64,000 nucleotides of DNA, taken from Saprospiraceae bacterium. Its GTDB lineage: Bacteria > Bacteroidota > Bacteroidia > Chitinophagales > Saprospiraceae. Each line of letters opens with the position of its first letter. Within the stretch, counting starts at the first letter, position 1. Both the position numbers and the translations under genes were made by a program. This document shows positions 17,731 to 28,706 of this stretch, in pieces. The DNA lies in NCBI GenBank assembly GCA_020631355.1, contig JAHDHL010000024.1, positions 20,938 to 84,937 on the forward strand, written 5' to 3'. Below the pieces are notes generated by a model that searched no databases, was not told the origin of the DNA, and worked only from the letters and a program-made list of their open reading frames with translations.

Positions 17731-19371
17731 ATGAAGACCAAGAAGATTGATTTGAACCAAAGTATGAATGAGGATGCCATGATGAGGGCCGTCTCAAAAT
17801 TAAGGATGACTTTACAGAAAATTCATCTGGGTGGAGGTAAAAAGAAGATAGAGAAGCATCATTCCAAAGGAAAGATGACCGCTCGTGAGAGGATTGATTA
17901 TCTGATTGACAAAGATTCTGAATTCTTGGAAATCGGAGCATTGGCGGGCCACGAAATGTATAAGGAATATGGTGGCTGTCCCAGTGGTGGTGTGGTATGC
18001 GGAATCGGTTATGTCCGTGGACGGCAATGTATGATTGTAGCCAATGATGCTACCGTTAAGGCAGGAGCATGGTTCCCCATTACTGGCAAGAAGAATCTTA
18101 GGGCCCAAGAAATCAGCATGGAGAATAATCTACCTATCATCTACCTTGTTGATAGCGCTGGTGTTTTTCTACCCATGCAGGATGAAATATTCCCTGACAA
18201 GGAACATTTTGGAAGAATATTCAGGAATAATGCGATAATGTCCAGCAAGGGCATTCCCCAGATTGCTGCCATTATGGGTAGCTGTGTTGCGGGTGGTGCT
18301 TACCTACCTATCATGTCTGATGAAGCGTTAATCGTGGAGAACACAGGTTCTATTTTCCTTGCCGGGCCATATCTGGTAAGAGCCGCGATAGGTGAAAAAG
18401 TGGACAAGGAAACATTAGGGGGTGCAACTACCCAATCCGAAATTTCAGGTGTTACGGATTACAAAATGCCAGATGATAAGACTTGTCTGGATACCATCAG
18501 GGATCTGATGGATAAGATGGGGGATTTTGACAAGGCCGGATTCAATAGGACGAAGCCTAAATCCCCGGCACTTAATCCCAAGGATATTTATTCCCTTTTC
18601 CCGGAAGATAGAACCAAGCCCTATGATACAATGGAAATCATCAAGAGAATCGTTGATGACTCCAAGGTCACGGAATACAAGAAAGGATATGGAAAAACCA
18701 TTACCTGTTGTTATGCTAGGATTGATGGTTGGTCCGTAGGAATAGTAGCCAATCACAGGCAGGTGGTGAAAAGTGCAAAGGGAGAGATGCAATTCGGAGG
18801 TGTCATTTATTCTGATTCGGCAGATAAGGCTACCCGTTTTATCATGAATTGTAACCAGAAGAAAATCCCTTTGGTTTTCCTACATGATGTAACAGGTTTC
18901 ATGGTAGGTACACGTTCCGAACACGGAGGAATCATTAAGGATGGAGCCAAAATGGTGAATGCCGTTTCTAATTCAACAGTACCTAAGTTCAGTATCGTAA
19001 TGGGTAATTCCTATGGTGCAGGAAACTATGCCATGTGTGGCAAGGCATACGACCCACGCCTAATCTATGCTTGGCCTACGGCTAAATTGGCAGTTATGGG
19101 AGGAGCTCAGGCAGCAAAGGTTTTGTTACAAATCCAAACCTCATCACTCAAGGCACAGGGAAAGGAGCCTACCGAGGAGGAAACCCAGACCCTTTATAAC
19201 AAAATTAAGGATCGTTACGATGAACAAACCTCTCCATACTATGCAGCTGCTAGGTTATGGACCGATGGGATCATTGACCCATTGGATACCAGAAAGGTAA
19301 TTTCCATGGGAATCGAAGCTGCTAATAACGCAGCGGTTGCCAAATTCAATCCGGGTGTGATACAAACCTAA
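17731..19371 (+). CDS. Acyl-CoA carboxylase carboxyltransferase (beta) subunit, methylcrotonyl-CoA type
   Basis: A 546-residue biotin-dependent carboxyltransferase that moves CO2 from carboxybiotin to an acyl-CoA. Two crotonase-like halves are visible: N-half with KMTARERIDYLID, GGCPSGGVVCGIGYV and the oxyanion-hole region MGSCVAGGAYLPIMSDE; C-half with HDVTGFMVG, NSYGAGNYAMCGKAY and WPTAKLAVMGG. The PMQDEIFPDKEHFGRIF and NNAIMSSKGIPQIA segments resemble the methylcrotonyl-CoA carboxylase beta subunit (leucine degradation) more than the propionyl-CoA one, but the acyl substrate is inferred. The biotin-carboxylase/BCCP subunit is not adjacent. The next gene follows after 13 bp and may be co-transcribed. 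Confidence 0.88.
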   Translation: MKTKKIDLNQSMNEDAMMRAVSKLRMTLQKIHLGGGKKKIEKHHSKGKMTARERIDYLIDKDSEFLEIGALAGHEMYKEYGGCPSGGVVCGIGYVRGRQCMIVANDATVKAGAWFPITGKKNLRAQEISMENNLPIIYLVDSAGVFLPMQDEIFPDKEHFGRIFRNNAIMSSKGIPQIAAIMGSCVAGGAYLPIMSDEALIVENTGSIFLAGPYLVRAAIGEKVDKETLGGATTQSEISGVTDYKMPDDKTCLDTIRDLMDKMGDFDKAGFNRTKPKSPALNPKDIYSLFPEDRTKPYDTMEIIKRIVDDSKVTEYKKGYGKTITCCYARIDGWSVGIVANHRQVVKSAKGEMQFGGVIYSDSADKATRFIMNCNQKKIPLVFLHDVTGFMVGTRSEHGGIIKDGAKMVNAVSNSTVPKFSIVMGNSYGAGNYAMCGKAYDPRLIYAWPTAKLAVMGGAQAAKVLLQIQTSSLKAQGKEPTEEETQTLYNKIKDRYDEQTSPYYAAARLWTDGIIDPLDTRKVISMGIEAANNAAVAKFNPGVIQT

Positions 19372-19384
19372 ACAGAATGGAACG

Positions 19385-20512
19385 ATGATTCATCATTGCA
19401 AGGAATTCATCATCGCATTTGGATTCGAATTTTTTCTCCTAATTATCATCATAGGGTTACTTGCTGGTGCCTTGAAATCAAAAACACAATGGCTAAAAAA
19501 AACGGGCATCTATGTCTCATCCGTTCTGATAGCCATCTTACTCTATGAAGTCATTCTGGGATTCATGAGCCCTACCCCCTTGAAAACCACCGGGCCCTAT
19601 TTCGAACAAAAAGAATTCCATTCTACCTTGGATACGATTCATGGCTATTCATTAGCTAATAAGACTTTTTCAGCCAAAGCCAATAAATTCCTTGGAGACT
19701 CACTACTGTATTCCATATTATATGATGTAAAGGATGGGGTTAGAATTACTCCCTCATCTTCGGATACCACAGCTGAAAATATCATCGTTTTCCTAGGTGG
19801 TTCTTTTACTTATGGAGAAGGAGTCGAAAATAATGAGACGCTCCCCCATTATTTAGGTGAGATAACCGATTCTACTTGGATGATACTGAATAAAGGATTT
19901 TCTGGTTATGGAACGCATCAAGCCCTATCCATTCTGGAACATGATTTATTGACTGATACATCTTTTACTTCTAAAAAACAGAAAAAGATTGTCTATTCAT
20001 TCATTCCCGACCATTACAAAAGAGCAGCAGGCTTTGCATTCTGGGATAAAAATGGCCCCCTTTATGAATTGGAAAATGGTAGCATTGTCAAAAAAGGTGC
20101 TTTTAGTCGTCATAAAAATACCATCGAAAAATCATATGTGTTCCATATCATAAGTAAGATCTGGAGAGCTACTTCGATTTATAAGGTGAATTTTTACAAT
20201 AATCACCGAGTCATCGATGATGTACATCATCAAAGAGTATATGGAATCATCAAAAAAATGAACCAACTCTCAAAGGACAATAACATTCAATTTTATGTTC
20301 TGATTGATGCATATTACGCCAAACAACATCCAACCTACGAATCCATTCAAAAGGTTCTGCAGGAAAATCAGGTTCCATTTCTCCTAGGAGCACAGTGCAT
20401 CCCGGATATCGAAAACAAAAAAAATCAGTACTATATTCCCTATGACCAACACCCTAGGCCAATATATCATGAGGAAATAGCAAGATGTCTGTATTCTCTG
20501 ATATTTCAGTAA
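19385..20512 (+). CDS. Membrane-anchored SGNH/GDSL-like hydrolase
   Basis: A 375-residue protein with two N-terminal transmembrane helices (about 9-31 and 39-60), the rest probably periplasmic. SGNH features: FLGGSFTYGEGVENNETLPHY (block I, candidate Ser in GGSFT), a later NKGFSGYGTHQAL segment, and near the C-terminus DQHPRPIYHEEIA, which supplies the DxxHP of block V. The Asn/Gly blocks are less clear. Such proteins often act as acetyl-esterases or acetyltransferases on envelope polysaccharide, but nothing here fixes the substrate. It is 13 bp downstream of the carboxyltransferase, likely by convenience of transcription rather than shared function. Confidence 0.7.
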   Translation: MIHHCKEFIIAFGFEFFLLIIIIGLLAGALKSKTQWLKKTGIYVSSVLIAILLYEVILGFMSPTPLKTTGPYFEQKEFHSTLDTIHGYSLANKTFSAKANKFLGDSLLYSILYDVKDGVRITPSSSDTTAENIIVFLGGSFTYGEGVENNETLPHYLGEITDSTWMILNKGFSGYGTHQALSILEHDLLTDTSFTSKKQKKIVYSFIPDHYKRAAGFAFWDKNGPLYELENGSIVKKGAFSRHKNTIEKSYVFHIISKIWRATSIYKVNFYNNHRVIDDVHHQRVYGIIKKMNQLSKDNNIQFYVLIDAYYAKQHPTYESIQKVLQENQVPFLLGAQCIPDIENKKNQYYIPYDQHPRPIYHEEIARCLYSLIFQ

Positions 20513-20613
20513 TTTGGTAGAATAAAGGAACCTTTTCGTAGACTTTTGAGCATCGAAAAGAAACCAAATACATCATAAGACGTCTAAATTAACGAACCAA
20601 AACATCAAAGTAA

Positions 20614-20832
20614 ATGGGCAAAAAAGCATTAGCATTCTTAGGATCTGCAGCCGCATTGATTTATATCATCAATCCAACAGCAGGTGTTGTGGAATTCATT
20701 CCTGATAACGTACCGTTCTTCGGTAATATTGACGAAGCCACAGCCACAGCTCTACTCATTTGGGGGGTCAAAACCCTCTTTGATAAAGGCAATAAGGATG
20801 AGCCTCAGGTTTTAGATGACCAAAAACACTGA
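20614..20832 (+). CDS. Small DUF1232/YkvA-like membrane protein
   Basis: A 72-residue protein with hydrophobic character from about residue 5 to 55. The segment YIINPTAGVVEFIPDNVPFFGNIDEA follows the DUF1232 pattern (Y-x-x-x-P near IPD, then PxxGxxDD), with GNIDEA in place of G-x-LDD. The end is charged (KGNKDEPQ). Function of the family is unknown. It stands alone before a promoter and hairpin that precede miaB. Confidence 0.6.
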   Translation: MGKKALAFLGSAAALIYIINPTAGVVEFIPDNVPFFGNIDEATATALLIWGVKTLFDKGNKDEPQVLDDQKH

Positions 20833-20836
20833 CATT

Positions 20837-20867
20837 TTGTCATAATAGTATAAAATCATTACCTTTG
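20837..20867 (+). promoter_or_regulatory. Strong Bacteroidota promoter upstream of miaB
   Basis: TTG at 20837-20839, exactly 20 bp, then TACCTTTG at 20860-20867, a full match to TTG-N20-TAnnTTTG. It should start a transcript near 20875 that leads into miaB (ATG 20984) with a leader of about 110 nt. Confidence 0.65.
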
Positions 20868-20872
20868 TGGTG

Positions 20873-20909
20873 CAAAAGCCGGAACGATTTCAACATCTTT
20901 CGGCTTTTG
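20873..20909 (+). terminator. Stem-loop immediately after the miaB promoter
   Basis: Arms 20873-20881 and 20901-20909 (CAAAAGCCG / CGGCTTTTG) with a 19-nt loop, followed by TTTATG. By shape it could end the DUF1232-like gene transcript, but it also lies at the very 5' end of the predicted miaB transcript, so it could be a leader stem instead. Confidence 0.55.
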
Positions 20910-20983
20910 TTTATGTATAAATTCAGGTTGGAATAGAATTCAAGCCTGATAATCAATACCAAAATAATTAACACCACCAAGTA

Positions 20984-22414
20984 ATGAATCGTAACAATTC
21001 AGGGACATTATTGGATAAGAGCATAGATGAGACGAAACAAGGCGATGTCTTTTTTCAAGAACAACTCGCCAAAAAGGAGTCCAATAAACATTTCTACATT
21101 GAGAGCTATGGTTGTCAGATGAATTTCAGCGACTCTGAAATCGTTGCATCCATTCTTGGGGAAATGGGTTATGCTGCCACCAAGGACATGCACCAATCCG
21201 ACCTCATCCTGATCAATACCTGCTCCATCAGGGAGAAAGCTGAGGATACGGTTAGAAAAAGACTACGAGTTTTTGATAAGGTTAAGGAACAAAAACCCGG
21301 AACCCTGGTTGGAGTGCTAGGCTGTATGGCTGAAAGATTAAAAACCAAACTTCTGGAACAAGAAAGGTTGGTTGATTTGGTCATCGGGCCTGACGCTTAT
21401 CGTTCCCTGCCACAATTGGTTGCAGATGCTTCAGGGGGAGAAAAAGGTGTCAATGTCCTCCTATCCAGAGAAGAAACCTACGCGGATATCAATCCTGTTA
21501 GACTGAATTCCAATGGAGTAACAGCCTTTATCTCCATTATGAGGGGTTGTAATAACATGTGTTCATTCTGTATCGTACCATTTACAAGAGGACGTGAAAG
21601 AAGTCGTGAGCCATTCAGTATTGTTGCTGAAGCTACCGAACTTTTCAATAAGGGATACAGGGAAGTTACCCTATTGGGACAAAATGTGGATTCCTACCTC
21701 TGGGAAAATCCAGAAACCAAAGAAACGGTCAATTTCGCACAGTTGCTGGATTTGACAGCTAAGATACATCCTGACCTTAGGGTTCGTTTCTCTACTTCAC
21801 ATCCTAAGGACATTACAGATGAAGTACTACATACCATGGCTTCACGTGAAAATATCTGTAATTACATCCACTTGCCTGTCCAATCCGGAAATAGTAGGGT
21901 TCTGGATCTCATGAATCGTACTTATGATCGTGATTGGTATATGGAAAGAGTTGAATCCATCTATAGAATCATACCTGACTGTGCCATATCCTCCGATATG
22001 ATTGCAGGATTTTGTACTGAAACCGAAGAAGAACATCAGGATACCCTAAGTATGATGGAATTCGCTAAATATTCCATGTCCTATATGTTCTTCTATTCTG
22101 AGCGCCCTGGCACCTTGGCCGCACGTAAATATGAAGATGATATTCCCTTGGATATCAAAAAAAGGAGATTGAATGAAATCATTCGACTTCAGAATCAGAT
22201 ATCTTTCAAGCATAACCAGAACGATATAGGAAAGACATTCAGGGTACTTATCGAGGGAGATTCAAAGAAATCCGATCAGGATTTCAAAGGTAGGAATTCA
22301 CAGAATAAGATGATTATTTTCCCTAAATCGGAGGGACTCAAGACCGGGATGTATTGCAATGTCAAAGTAACAGATGCTACTAGTGCTACCCTGAAAGGTA
22401 CATTAGTTGTATAA
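20984..22414 (+). CDS. miaB: tRNA-2-methylthio-N6-dimethylallyladenosine synthase
   Basis: A 476-residue radical-SAM methylthiotransferase that converts i6A37 to ms2i6A37 in tRNAs reading UNN codons. N-terminal UPF0004 domain with three cluster cysteines visible in [22 protein letters not shown] and LGCMAERLK; radical-SAM motif CNNMCSFC in [23 protein letters not shown]; and a C-terminal TRAM domain (about 405-476). An N-terminal extension of about 35 residues precedes the domain. Methylthiotransferases share this layout; the [18 protein letters not shown] context is that of MiaB rather than RimO or MtaB. It heads the miaB - sigma-54 activator - lptE run. Confidence 0.96.
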   Translation: MNRNNSGTLLDKSIDETKQGDVFFQEQLAKKESNKHFYIESYGCQMNFSDSEIVASILGEMGYAATKDMHQSDLILINTCSIREKAEDTVRKRLRVFDKVKEQKPGTLVGVLGCMAERLKTKLLEQERLVDLVIGPDAYRSLPQLVADASGGEKGVNVLLSREETYADINPVRLNSNGVTAFISIMRGCNNMCSFCIVPFTRGRERSREPFSIVAEATELFNKGYREVTLLGQNVDSYLWENPETKETVNFAQLLDLTAKIHPDLRVRFSTSHPKDITDEVLHTMASRENICNYIHLPVQSGNSRVLDLMNRTYDRDWYMERVESIYRIIPDCAISSDMIAGFCTETEEEHQDTLSMMEFAKYSMSYMFFYSERPGTLAARKYEDDIPLDIKKRRLNEIIRLQNQISFKHNQNDIGKTFRVLIEGDSKKSDQDFKGRNSQNKMIIFPKSEGLKTGMYCNVKVTDATSATLKGTLVV

Positions 22415-22455
22415 GTAAGCATCTTAACCTATTTCAACATTAAACATACCGAACC

Positions 22456-23772
22456 ATGAATCTTTTATCTGTCAAACAACGCTTTGGAGTCATTAGTCGG
22501 TCAGCTAAACTGGACCAAGCCCTTGGCACTGCTGTTAGGGTTGCATCCACTGATTTGGCTGTTCTCATTACAGGTGAAAGTGGTGTGGGTAAGGAAGTCT
22601 TCTCCAAAATCATCCATTCATTGAGTGCAAGGAAACACAATAATTTCATTGCTGTCAATACGGGTGCCATCCCATCTGGCACCATCAATTCGGAGCTTTT
22701 TGGTCATGAAAAGGGGGCATTCACAGGCGCTACATCTGACCGGAAAGGCTACTTCGAGACCGTGAATGGAGGAACGATATTTCTGGACGAGATTGGTGAA
22801 ATGCCCTTGGATACGCAGGCCTACTTGTTAAGGGTATTGGAAACGGGTGAATTCATCAGGGTAGGTTCTTCAAAACCTCAGAAAACCGATGTAAGGGTTG
22901 TAGCTGCTACCAATGTCAACCTATTGGATAAAATCAAACAGGGTAAGTTCAGGGAGGATTTGTTTTACCGTCTGAATACTGTTCCAATACAAGTTCCCTC
23001 GCTACGGGATAGACCTGAGGATATCTACATGCTTTTCAGGAAATTTGCCGTTGATTTTTCAGAAAAATATCGTTCCACAACTGTCCATCTGGATGAATCC
23101 GCCAGACAGGTACTTGAAAGATATACTTGGCCGGGTAATGTCAGGGAATTAAAGAATATCGCTGAACAAGTATCCGTCATGGCTGAGGATAGTCTGATTG
23201 CTTCCGAACAACTCGTACAGATTGCTCCTAATCTACTTCAAAGAAACCTTCCAATGGTTTCCAATAGATTCGGTAGTGAAGCCGGAAATTCAAGTGGAGA
23301 TTTTCAAGAAAGGGAAATTCTCTATAAGTTACTCTTTGATATGAAGAATGACCTCAATGATCTCAAGGGTCTCATCTTCGAACTCATCAAGGATAATAAT
23401 CTTAGGGTCAATGATATTCCCGGCATGAGGTCACTACTCAGTGCACCACGGGGAGATTCTGCTCCGGCCATGCCTTACAAACAGGAAGTCCATGATGGGG
23501 ATTATGATTTCGCAATGAATGATTACCAACCGCAGCGAAATGACTTTGATCCGCAACCCATCATCATTCATTCCAATGACAAATCTGGGAGTTTTACTGA
23601 GACTGAGGACATGGATGAGGAACTGAGTCTGATGGAAATGGAAAAAAGATTCATCAAGAAAGCATTAATCAAGCATAATGGTAAAAGAAAAGATGCTGCG
23701 GATGAGTTAGGTATATCAGAAAGAACCTTATATCGTAAGATTAAGGAGTATGAACTAGCTGATAAGTTTTGA
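22456..23772 (+). CDS. Sigma-54-dependent transcriptional activator (AAA+ plus Fis HTH, no receiver)
   Basis: A 438-residue bacterial enhancer-binding protein. It begins almost at once with the AAA+ domain: Walker A GESGVGKE (40-47), the sigma-54-contacting GAFTGA loop (87-92), Walker B in GGTIFLDEIGEMP, and the R-finger region in DLFYRLNTVP. After the central domain comes a long linker (about 270-390), partly acidic, and a Fis-type HTH at the end (KDAADELGISERTLYRKIKEYEL). There is no N-terminal receiver, PAS or GAF domain, so control must be through the linker, partners or abundance. This lone type sits between miaB and lptE in many Bacteroidota. Target promoters are unknown. Confidence 0.93.
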   Translation: MNLLSVKQRFGVISRSAKLDQALGTAVRVASTDLAVLITGESGVGKEVFSKIIHSLSARKHNNFIAVNTGAIPSGTINSELFGHEKGAFTGATSDRKGYFETVNGGTIFLDEIGEMPLDTQAYLLRVLETGEFIRVGSSKPQKTDVRVVAATNVNLLDKIKQGKFREDLFYRLNTVPIQVPSLRDRPEDIYMLFRKFAVDFSEKYRSTTVHLDESARQVLERYTWPGNVRELKNIAEQVSVMAEDSLIASEQLVQIAPNLLQRNLPMVSNRFGSEAGNSSGDFQEREILYKLLFDMKNDLNDLKGLIFELIKDNNLRVNDIPGMRSLLSAPRGDSAPAMPYKQEVHDGDYDFAMNDYQPQRNDFDPQPIIIHSNDKSGSFTETEDMDEELSLMEMEKRFIKKALIKHNGKRKDAADELGISERTLYRKIKEYELADKF

Positions 23773-23773
23773 T

Positions 23774-24283
23774 ATGAGATTATTGATTAGAACCCTCCAA
23801 TTGGCATTCTTGATATGGATAAGTACGGCAGCTACTTGCTCCGTAAAAATGGTCAACACCAGTATTCCTCCCAATATCAAGACTTTCTATGTCAAACCAT
23901 TTGGCAACAATGCATACAATGCACCTCCTGATATTGGTAATACATTCTCCGAACAACTCAAGGACCAAATCAGAAGACAATCCAGACTCAGTTTCTCTGA
24001 TGTGAATCCTGATGTAGAATTCGAGGGTAATGTCCAATCATACAATATTACATCCGTTGCACCCAATCCCAATGAATCCACTCAGTTCAGTAGATTGAGA
24101 ATCACAATAAAAGTGGACTATATCGACAATACCGATGAGGAAAATAATTGGGAACAATCATTCTCTTTCGAGCAGGATTATGATGCTACTGTAAACTTGG
24201 TAGACGTCCAGGATCAGCTCATTGGTGACATCTTTGACCAACTCACAACCGATGTTTTCAATAAGACTTTCGGTAAATGGTAA
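23774..24283 (+). CDS. lptE: LptE-family LPS-assembly lipoprotein
   Basis: A 169-residue envelope protein matching the Bacteroidota LptE family, the plug of the LptD/E translocon that delivers LPS to the outer leaflet. Seen: an N-terminal hydrophobic segment ending in AATCSVKM, where Cys22 is a candidate lipid site though the -1 Thr makes the lipobox imperfect; a YVKPFGNNA strand; SEQLKDQIRRQSRL; and LRITIKVDYIDNTDEENNWEQSFSF. It starts one base after the stop of the sigma-54 activator, so they are translationally coupled. It fits the KDO and heptose genes in the window. Confidence 0.9.
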   Translation: MRLLIRTLQLAFLIWISTAATCSVKMVNTSIPPNIKTFYVKPFGNNAYNAPPDIGNTFSEQLKDQIRRQSRLSFSDVNPDVEFEGNVQSYNITSVAPNPNESTQFSRLRITIKVDYIDNTDEENNWEQSFSFEQDYDATVNLVDVQDQLIGDIFDQLTTDVFNKTFGKW

Positions 24284-24419
24284 AAGACTTTGTTTGACAT
24301 TCCAGCGATATAACCTTATTTTGTGTAACTGATTTGGAGATATCTCCGTTTTCGGATAAGGAATGTTATCAACTTTTGATATAATCCGTCATCAATTTCT
24401 CCTAAACACCAGACATTAA

Positions 24420-26180
24420 ATGAGTCCAGACATCTTTCCTAAATATCTGAAAGATCCGTCCCTACTCTATCGGATTTCATATGAGGAGCTGAAAACGCTT
24501 GTCGTACAATATCCTTATTGTCAGAACTTAAGATACCTCCTACTTGTCAAAAGTAAGATGGATGGCAACATAGAGCAAGACCGTAACATGAAGATGGTTT
24601 CTGCTTATTCACAAGACAGAACCCAATTATATCTCCTACTGCGTGAAGACCTACAAGTTGCCCAAAAGGAATTCGAATTCCTGGATTTGGAGCATGCTGT
24701 TACTGACGAGGAAAATCCCGAATTGGAACTACCAATCCTCGATTTTTCCAAAGGAATTAGTGTAAAGGATGAAAAAGAAGCAGCGAAAGCCAAATTCCAA
24801 TCGGTCAAACTGAATCAGAATGTAGAGAAAGAAACTGTCAGTGATGACGATGAAAAACCTAAGGAGAATATTCCCCTCATTAATGAGGAAAAAGATCTTC
24901 TCTCCCTATTTGATGAGGATGAGGAAGAAGAACCAGCTGACCCCAAACCAAAGGAAGCAAATACAATTACAACACCCTCGATTCCTTTAGTGGCTACAGG
25001 TATCCTTGCAGTGAATGAAATCATTCAGGAAGAAAAGCAGGAAAAGCCCCAACCACTATCACTGGATTTCCTTGCAATACCTCCTTTGGTACATTGGGAA
25101 GAATCTATCTCCATTCGCGAAGATGAAAGTAAGAACGTTGAAGCAGTTTCCGAGCCTTTGGCCTATCCCATTGTTCCTCCCATTCCGCATATAATTTCCA
25201 TTGAAATTCTGGAAGACGAATCTGATGATATCCATATTCCGATTCCACCCACGGTTCATTTTATTGACAAGGAAGTATCAGCAACTTCTTCAAGTGAAGT
25301 GGAGGCATTCATTCATGAAATCCTAGAGGAAAAGGTATCAGAATCCTTTCAGTACCCAATCATTCCACCAAGTATCGAATGGCTTCATCAAATCGAGGAA
25401 GTACCTGAGGATACGATTCAACCCATACTAGAAACAGCTCCCTCCGATTTTGCCCAGGAAATCGATGATAGTATCCAAGCCGCTTTGGCTAGACTAGCAG
25501 AAGAACAAAAAATCGAACTGGAACAGGAAGAAAAAGAGGAAGAAGCCAAGATAATGGCCATTATCAAAGAAGAAATTCGACTTGAGGATGGTCCTGAGGA
25601 AAAAACAGAAGTACCTCCGGGTGCTCCTGAGCCATCTCCACCAACACAAACTCATGGACCTATGCCAAAGGATTCATTTTCCAGTTGGCTTCAGAATATG
25701 AAAGCCCCTAACCCAGAGGATGATATCGTGTTGAATGAGTCGCCTGATGAAAGTTCAGAAAAGGAAAAGGATTCGGATACTGAAAAGAATTCGACTTCAT
25801 TGGATGAACTCATTGAGATAAAGAAGAAGAAAAAGGCCAAGAAGAAAAAGAGGAAGAAAGGTAAGAAAGAGAAAAAGGCCAAGGCCAAATCCAAGGAGAA
25901 GGAAGGGGATAGACTGATGAAGGTCATCAAGATGAAAAAGAGTGCCAAGAAAAAGGAAAAGGCACAGATGCTTTTGGTCAGGAAGAAAAAGGTGATGGAA
26001 CTCGCCGAACAGAGTCTAAAGGAAAATGAGGAAATCATATCCGAAACCCTTGCTAAAATCCTAGTGATTCAGGGGAAAAAGAACCGTGCGGAAAGAATGT
26101 ATCGCAAATTAATGTTGAAATTCCCGAAAAAAAGCAGTTTCTTTGCAGCCGAGATTGACAAAATCCATAAATCAAATTAA
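24420..26180 (+). CDS. TPR-like conserved protein with long disordered acidic and Lys-rich middle
   Basis: A 586-residue cytoplasmic-looking protein. The N-terminal 75 residues form a helical domain (SPDIFPKYLKDPSLL); the last 60 resemble a TPR pair (ISETLAKILVIQGKKNRAERMYRKLMLKFPKKSSFFAAEIDKI), a module found in the gene between lptE and secG in other Bacteroidota. Between them, a very acidic stretch with at least four loosely repeated segments (YPIVPPIPHIISIEI-, IPIPPTVHFID-, YPIIPPSIEWLHQIE-like) spaced about 40-50 residues, then a Lys-rich run at about 463-500 made almost only of Lys, Ala, Arg, Gly, Glu and Ser. Function unknown. It is 2 bp upstream of secG. Confidence 0.8.
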   Translation: MSPDIFPKYLKDPSLLYRISYEELKTLVVQYPYCQNLRYLLLVKSKMDGNIEQDRNMKMVSAYSQDRTQLYLLLREDLQVAQKEFEFLDLEHAVTDEENPELELPILDFSKGISVKDEKEAAKAKFQSVKLNQNVEKETVSDDDEKPKENIPLINEEKDLLSLFDEDEEEEPADPKPKEANTITTPSIPLVATGILAVNEIIQEEKQEKPQPLSLDFLAIPPLVHWEESISIREDESKNVEAVSEPLAYPIVPPIPHIISIEILEDESDDIHIPIPPTVHFIDKEVSATSSSEVEAFIHEILEEKVSESFQYPIIPPSIEWLHQIEEVPEDTIQPILETAPSDFAQEIDDSIQAALARLAEEQKIELEQEEKEEEAKIMAIIKEEIRLEDGPEEKTEVPPGAPEPSPPTQTHGPMPKDSFSSWLQNMKAPNPEDDIVLNESPDESSEKEKDSDTEKNSTSLDELIEIKKKKKAKKKKRKKGKKEKKAKAKSKEKEGDRLMKVIKMKKSAKKKEKAQMLLVRKKKVMELAEQSLKENEEIISETLAKILVIQGKKNRAERMYRKLMLKFPKKSSFFAAEIDKIHKSN

Positions 26181-26182
26181 TT

Positions 26183-26407
26183 ATGATTACAATTATCACA
26201 ATCGCAATCATCTTGGTTTGCATCCTTTTGATGGGAGCTGTTCTGATTCAAAACCCAAAAGGAGGTGGATTAGATTCTACTTTCGGTGGAGGCGGAGCCA
26301 ACCAGATGTTTGGAGCTGCTAAGTCCGGTGATTTCATTGAAAAATTCACTTGGTACTGTGCAATAGCATTATTCTTACTTTGCGTACTAGCTAGTTACAC
26401 TGCGTAA
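26183..26407 (+). CDS. secG: Preprotein translocase subunit SecG
   Basis: A 74-residue inner-membrane protein of the SecYEG channel. Two transmembrane helices (about 3-22 and 54-72) flank the family loop VLIQNPKGGGLDSTFGGGGANQMFGA. Length and loop are typical. It starts 2 bp after the TPR-like protein and is followed by a terminator, so it is the last gene of the miaB-lptE-secG unit before groES-groEL. Confidence 0.95.
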   Translation: MITIITIAIILVCILLMGAVLIQNPKGGGLDSTFGGGGANQMFGAAKSGDFIEKFTWYCAIALFLLCVLASYTA

Positions 26408-26433
26408 ATAAAGAGATTTTAACAGCAATAACC

Positions 26434-26468
26434 GAACCCTGTCAAGGTCAACTTGGCAGGGTTCTTTT
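26434..26468 (+). terminator. Terminator after secG
   Basis: Arms 26434-26445 and 26452-26463 (12 bp, one G-U pair) with a 6-nt loop, then TTTTGTTG. A Rho-independent terminator separating secG from groES. Confidence 0.8.
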
Positions 26469-26613
26469 GTTGTTCCAAACAATCTACTTTCAAGCACCAT
26501 CTCTTTCAGGTGCTAATTTGTCAGTCCTGTATTTCATCATTCATACAATATGGCACCACAATCTGCCATAATTACGCCTTTTTGGCATTGGCACAATCAA
26601 TGATGAGTAATAG

Positions 26614-26641
26614 TTGTGGAGGGAAAAGTCCATTCCCACAA
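26614..26641 (+). promoter_or_regulatory. Stem-loop in the groES leader
   Basis: TTGTGGAGGGAA (26614-26625) pairs with TTCCCACAA (26633-26641), leaving a 3-nt bulge and a 7-nt loop. It lies about 45 bp before the groES ATG. No CIRCE element (TTAGCACTC-N9-GAGTGCTAA) is present. Confidence 0.35.
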
Positions 26642-26687
26642 TTGGAAAACTATTTTTTATAATTCAGAATAAAAAACGAATTACATC

Positions 26688-26960
26688 ATGAAAATGAAAC
26701 CGATTAGCGACCGCGTTGTGGTCAAACCGGCTCCCGCAGATGAAAAGACTGCAGGAGGAATCATCATTCCTGATACGGCTAAGGAAAAGCCACAAAGAGG
26801 TGAGATTGTTGCAGTAGGTCCCGGAAAGGACGGCAACAAGATGACAGTGAAGAAAGGAGACATTGTACTGTACGGTAAGTATGCCGGCCAGGAATTGTCC
26901 CATAAAGGTGTGGATTACCTAATCATGCGTGAGGACGACATCCTTGTTATCCTAGGCTAG
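26688..26960 (+). CDS. groS: Co-chaperonin GroES
   Basis: A 90-residue GroES, the heptameric lid of the GroEL folding chamber. Seen: [43 protein letters not shown], with the mobile loop around [11 protein letters not shown] that binds GroEL, and the ending EDDILVILG. Length is a little under the E. coli protein (97), normal for this phylum. groEL follows after 66 bp, giving the usual groES-groEL operon. No HrcA-type CIRCE operator is seen upstream. Confidence 0.98.
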   Translation: MKMKPISDRVVVKPAPADEKTAGGIIIPDTAKEKPQRGEIVAVGPGKDGNKMTVKKGDIVLYGKYAGQELSHKGVDYLIMREDDILVILG

Positions 26961-27020
26961 AATAGCACCACGTTAATCTTTTTCAATTTTTATTGTTCAA
27001 CATTCAATTTAAAAATCTAA

Positions 27021-28667
<1,647 letters not shown>

Positions 28668-28706
28668 TCGGATTTTGATTGTAATCAAAATTCTGTTAGA
28701 TATATG

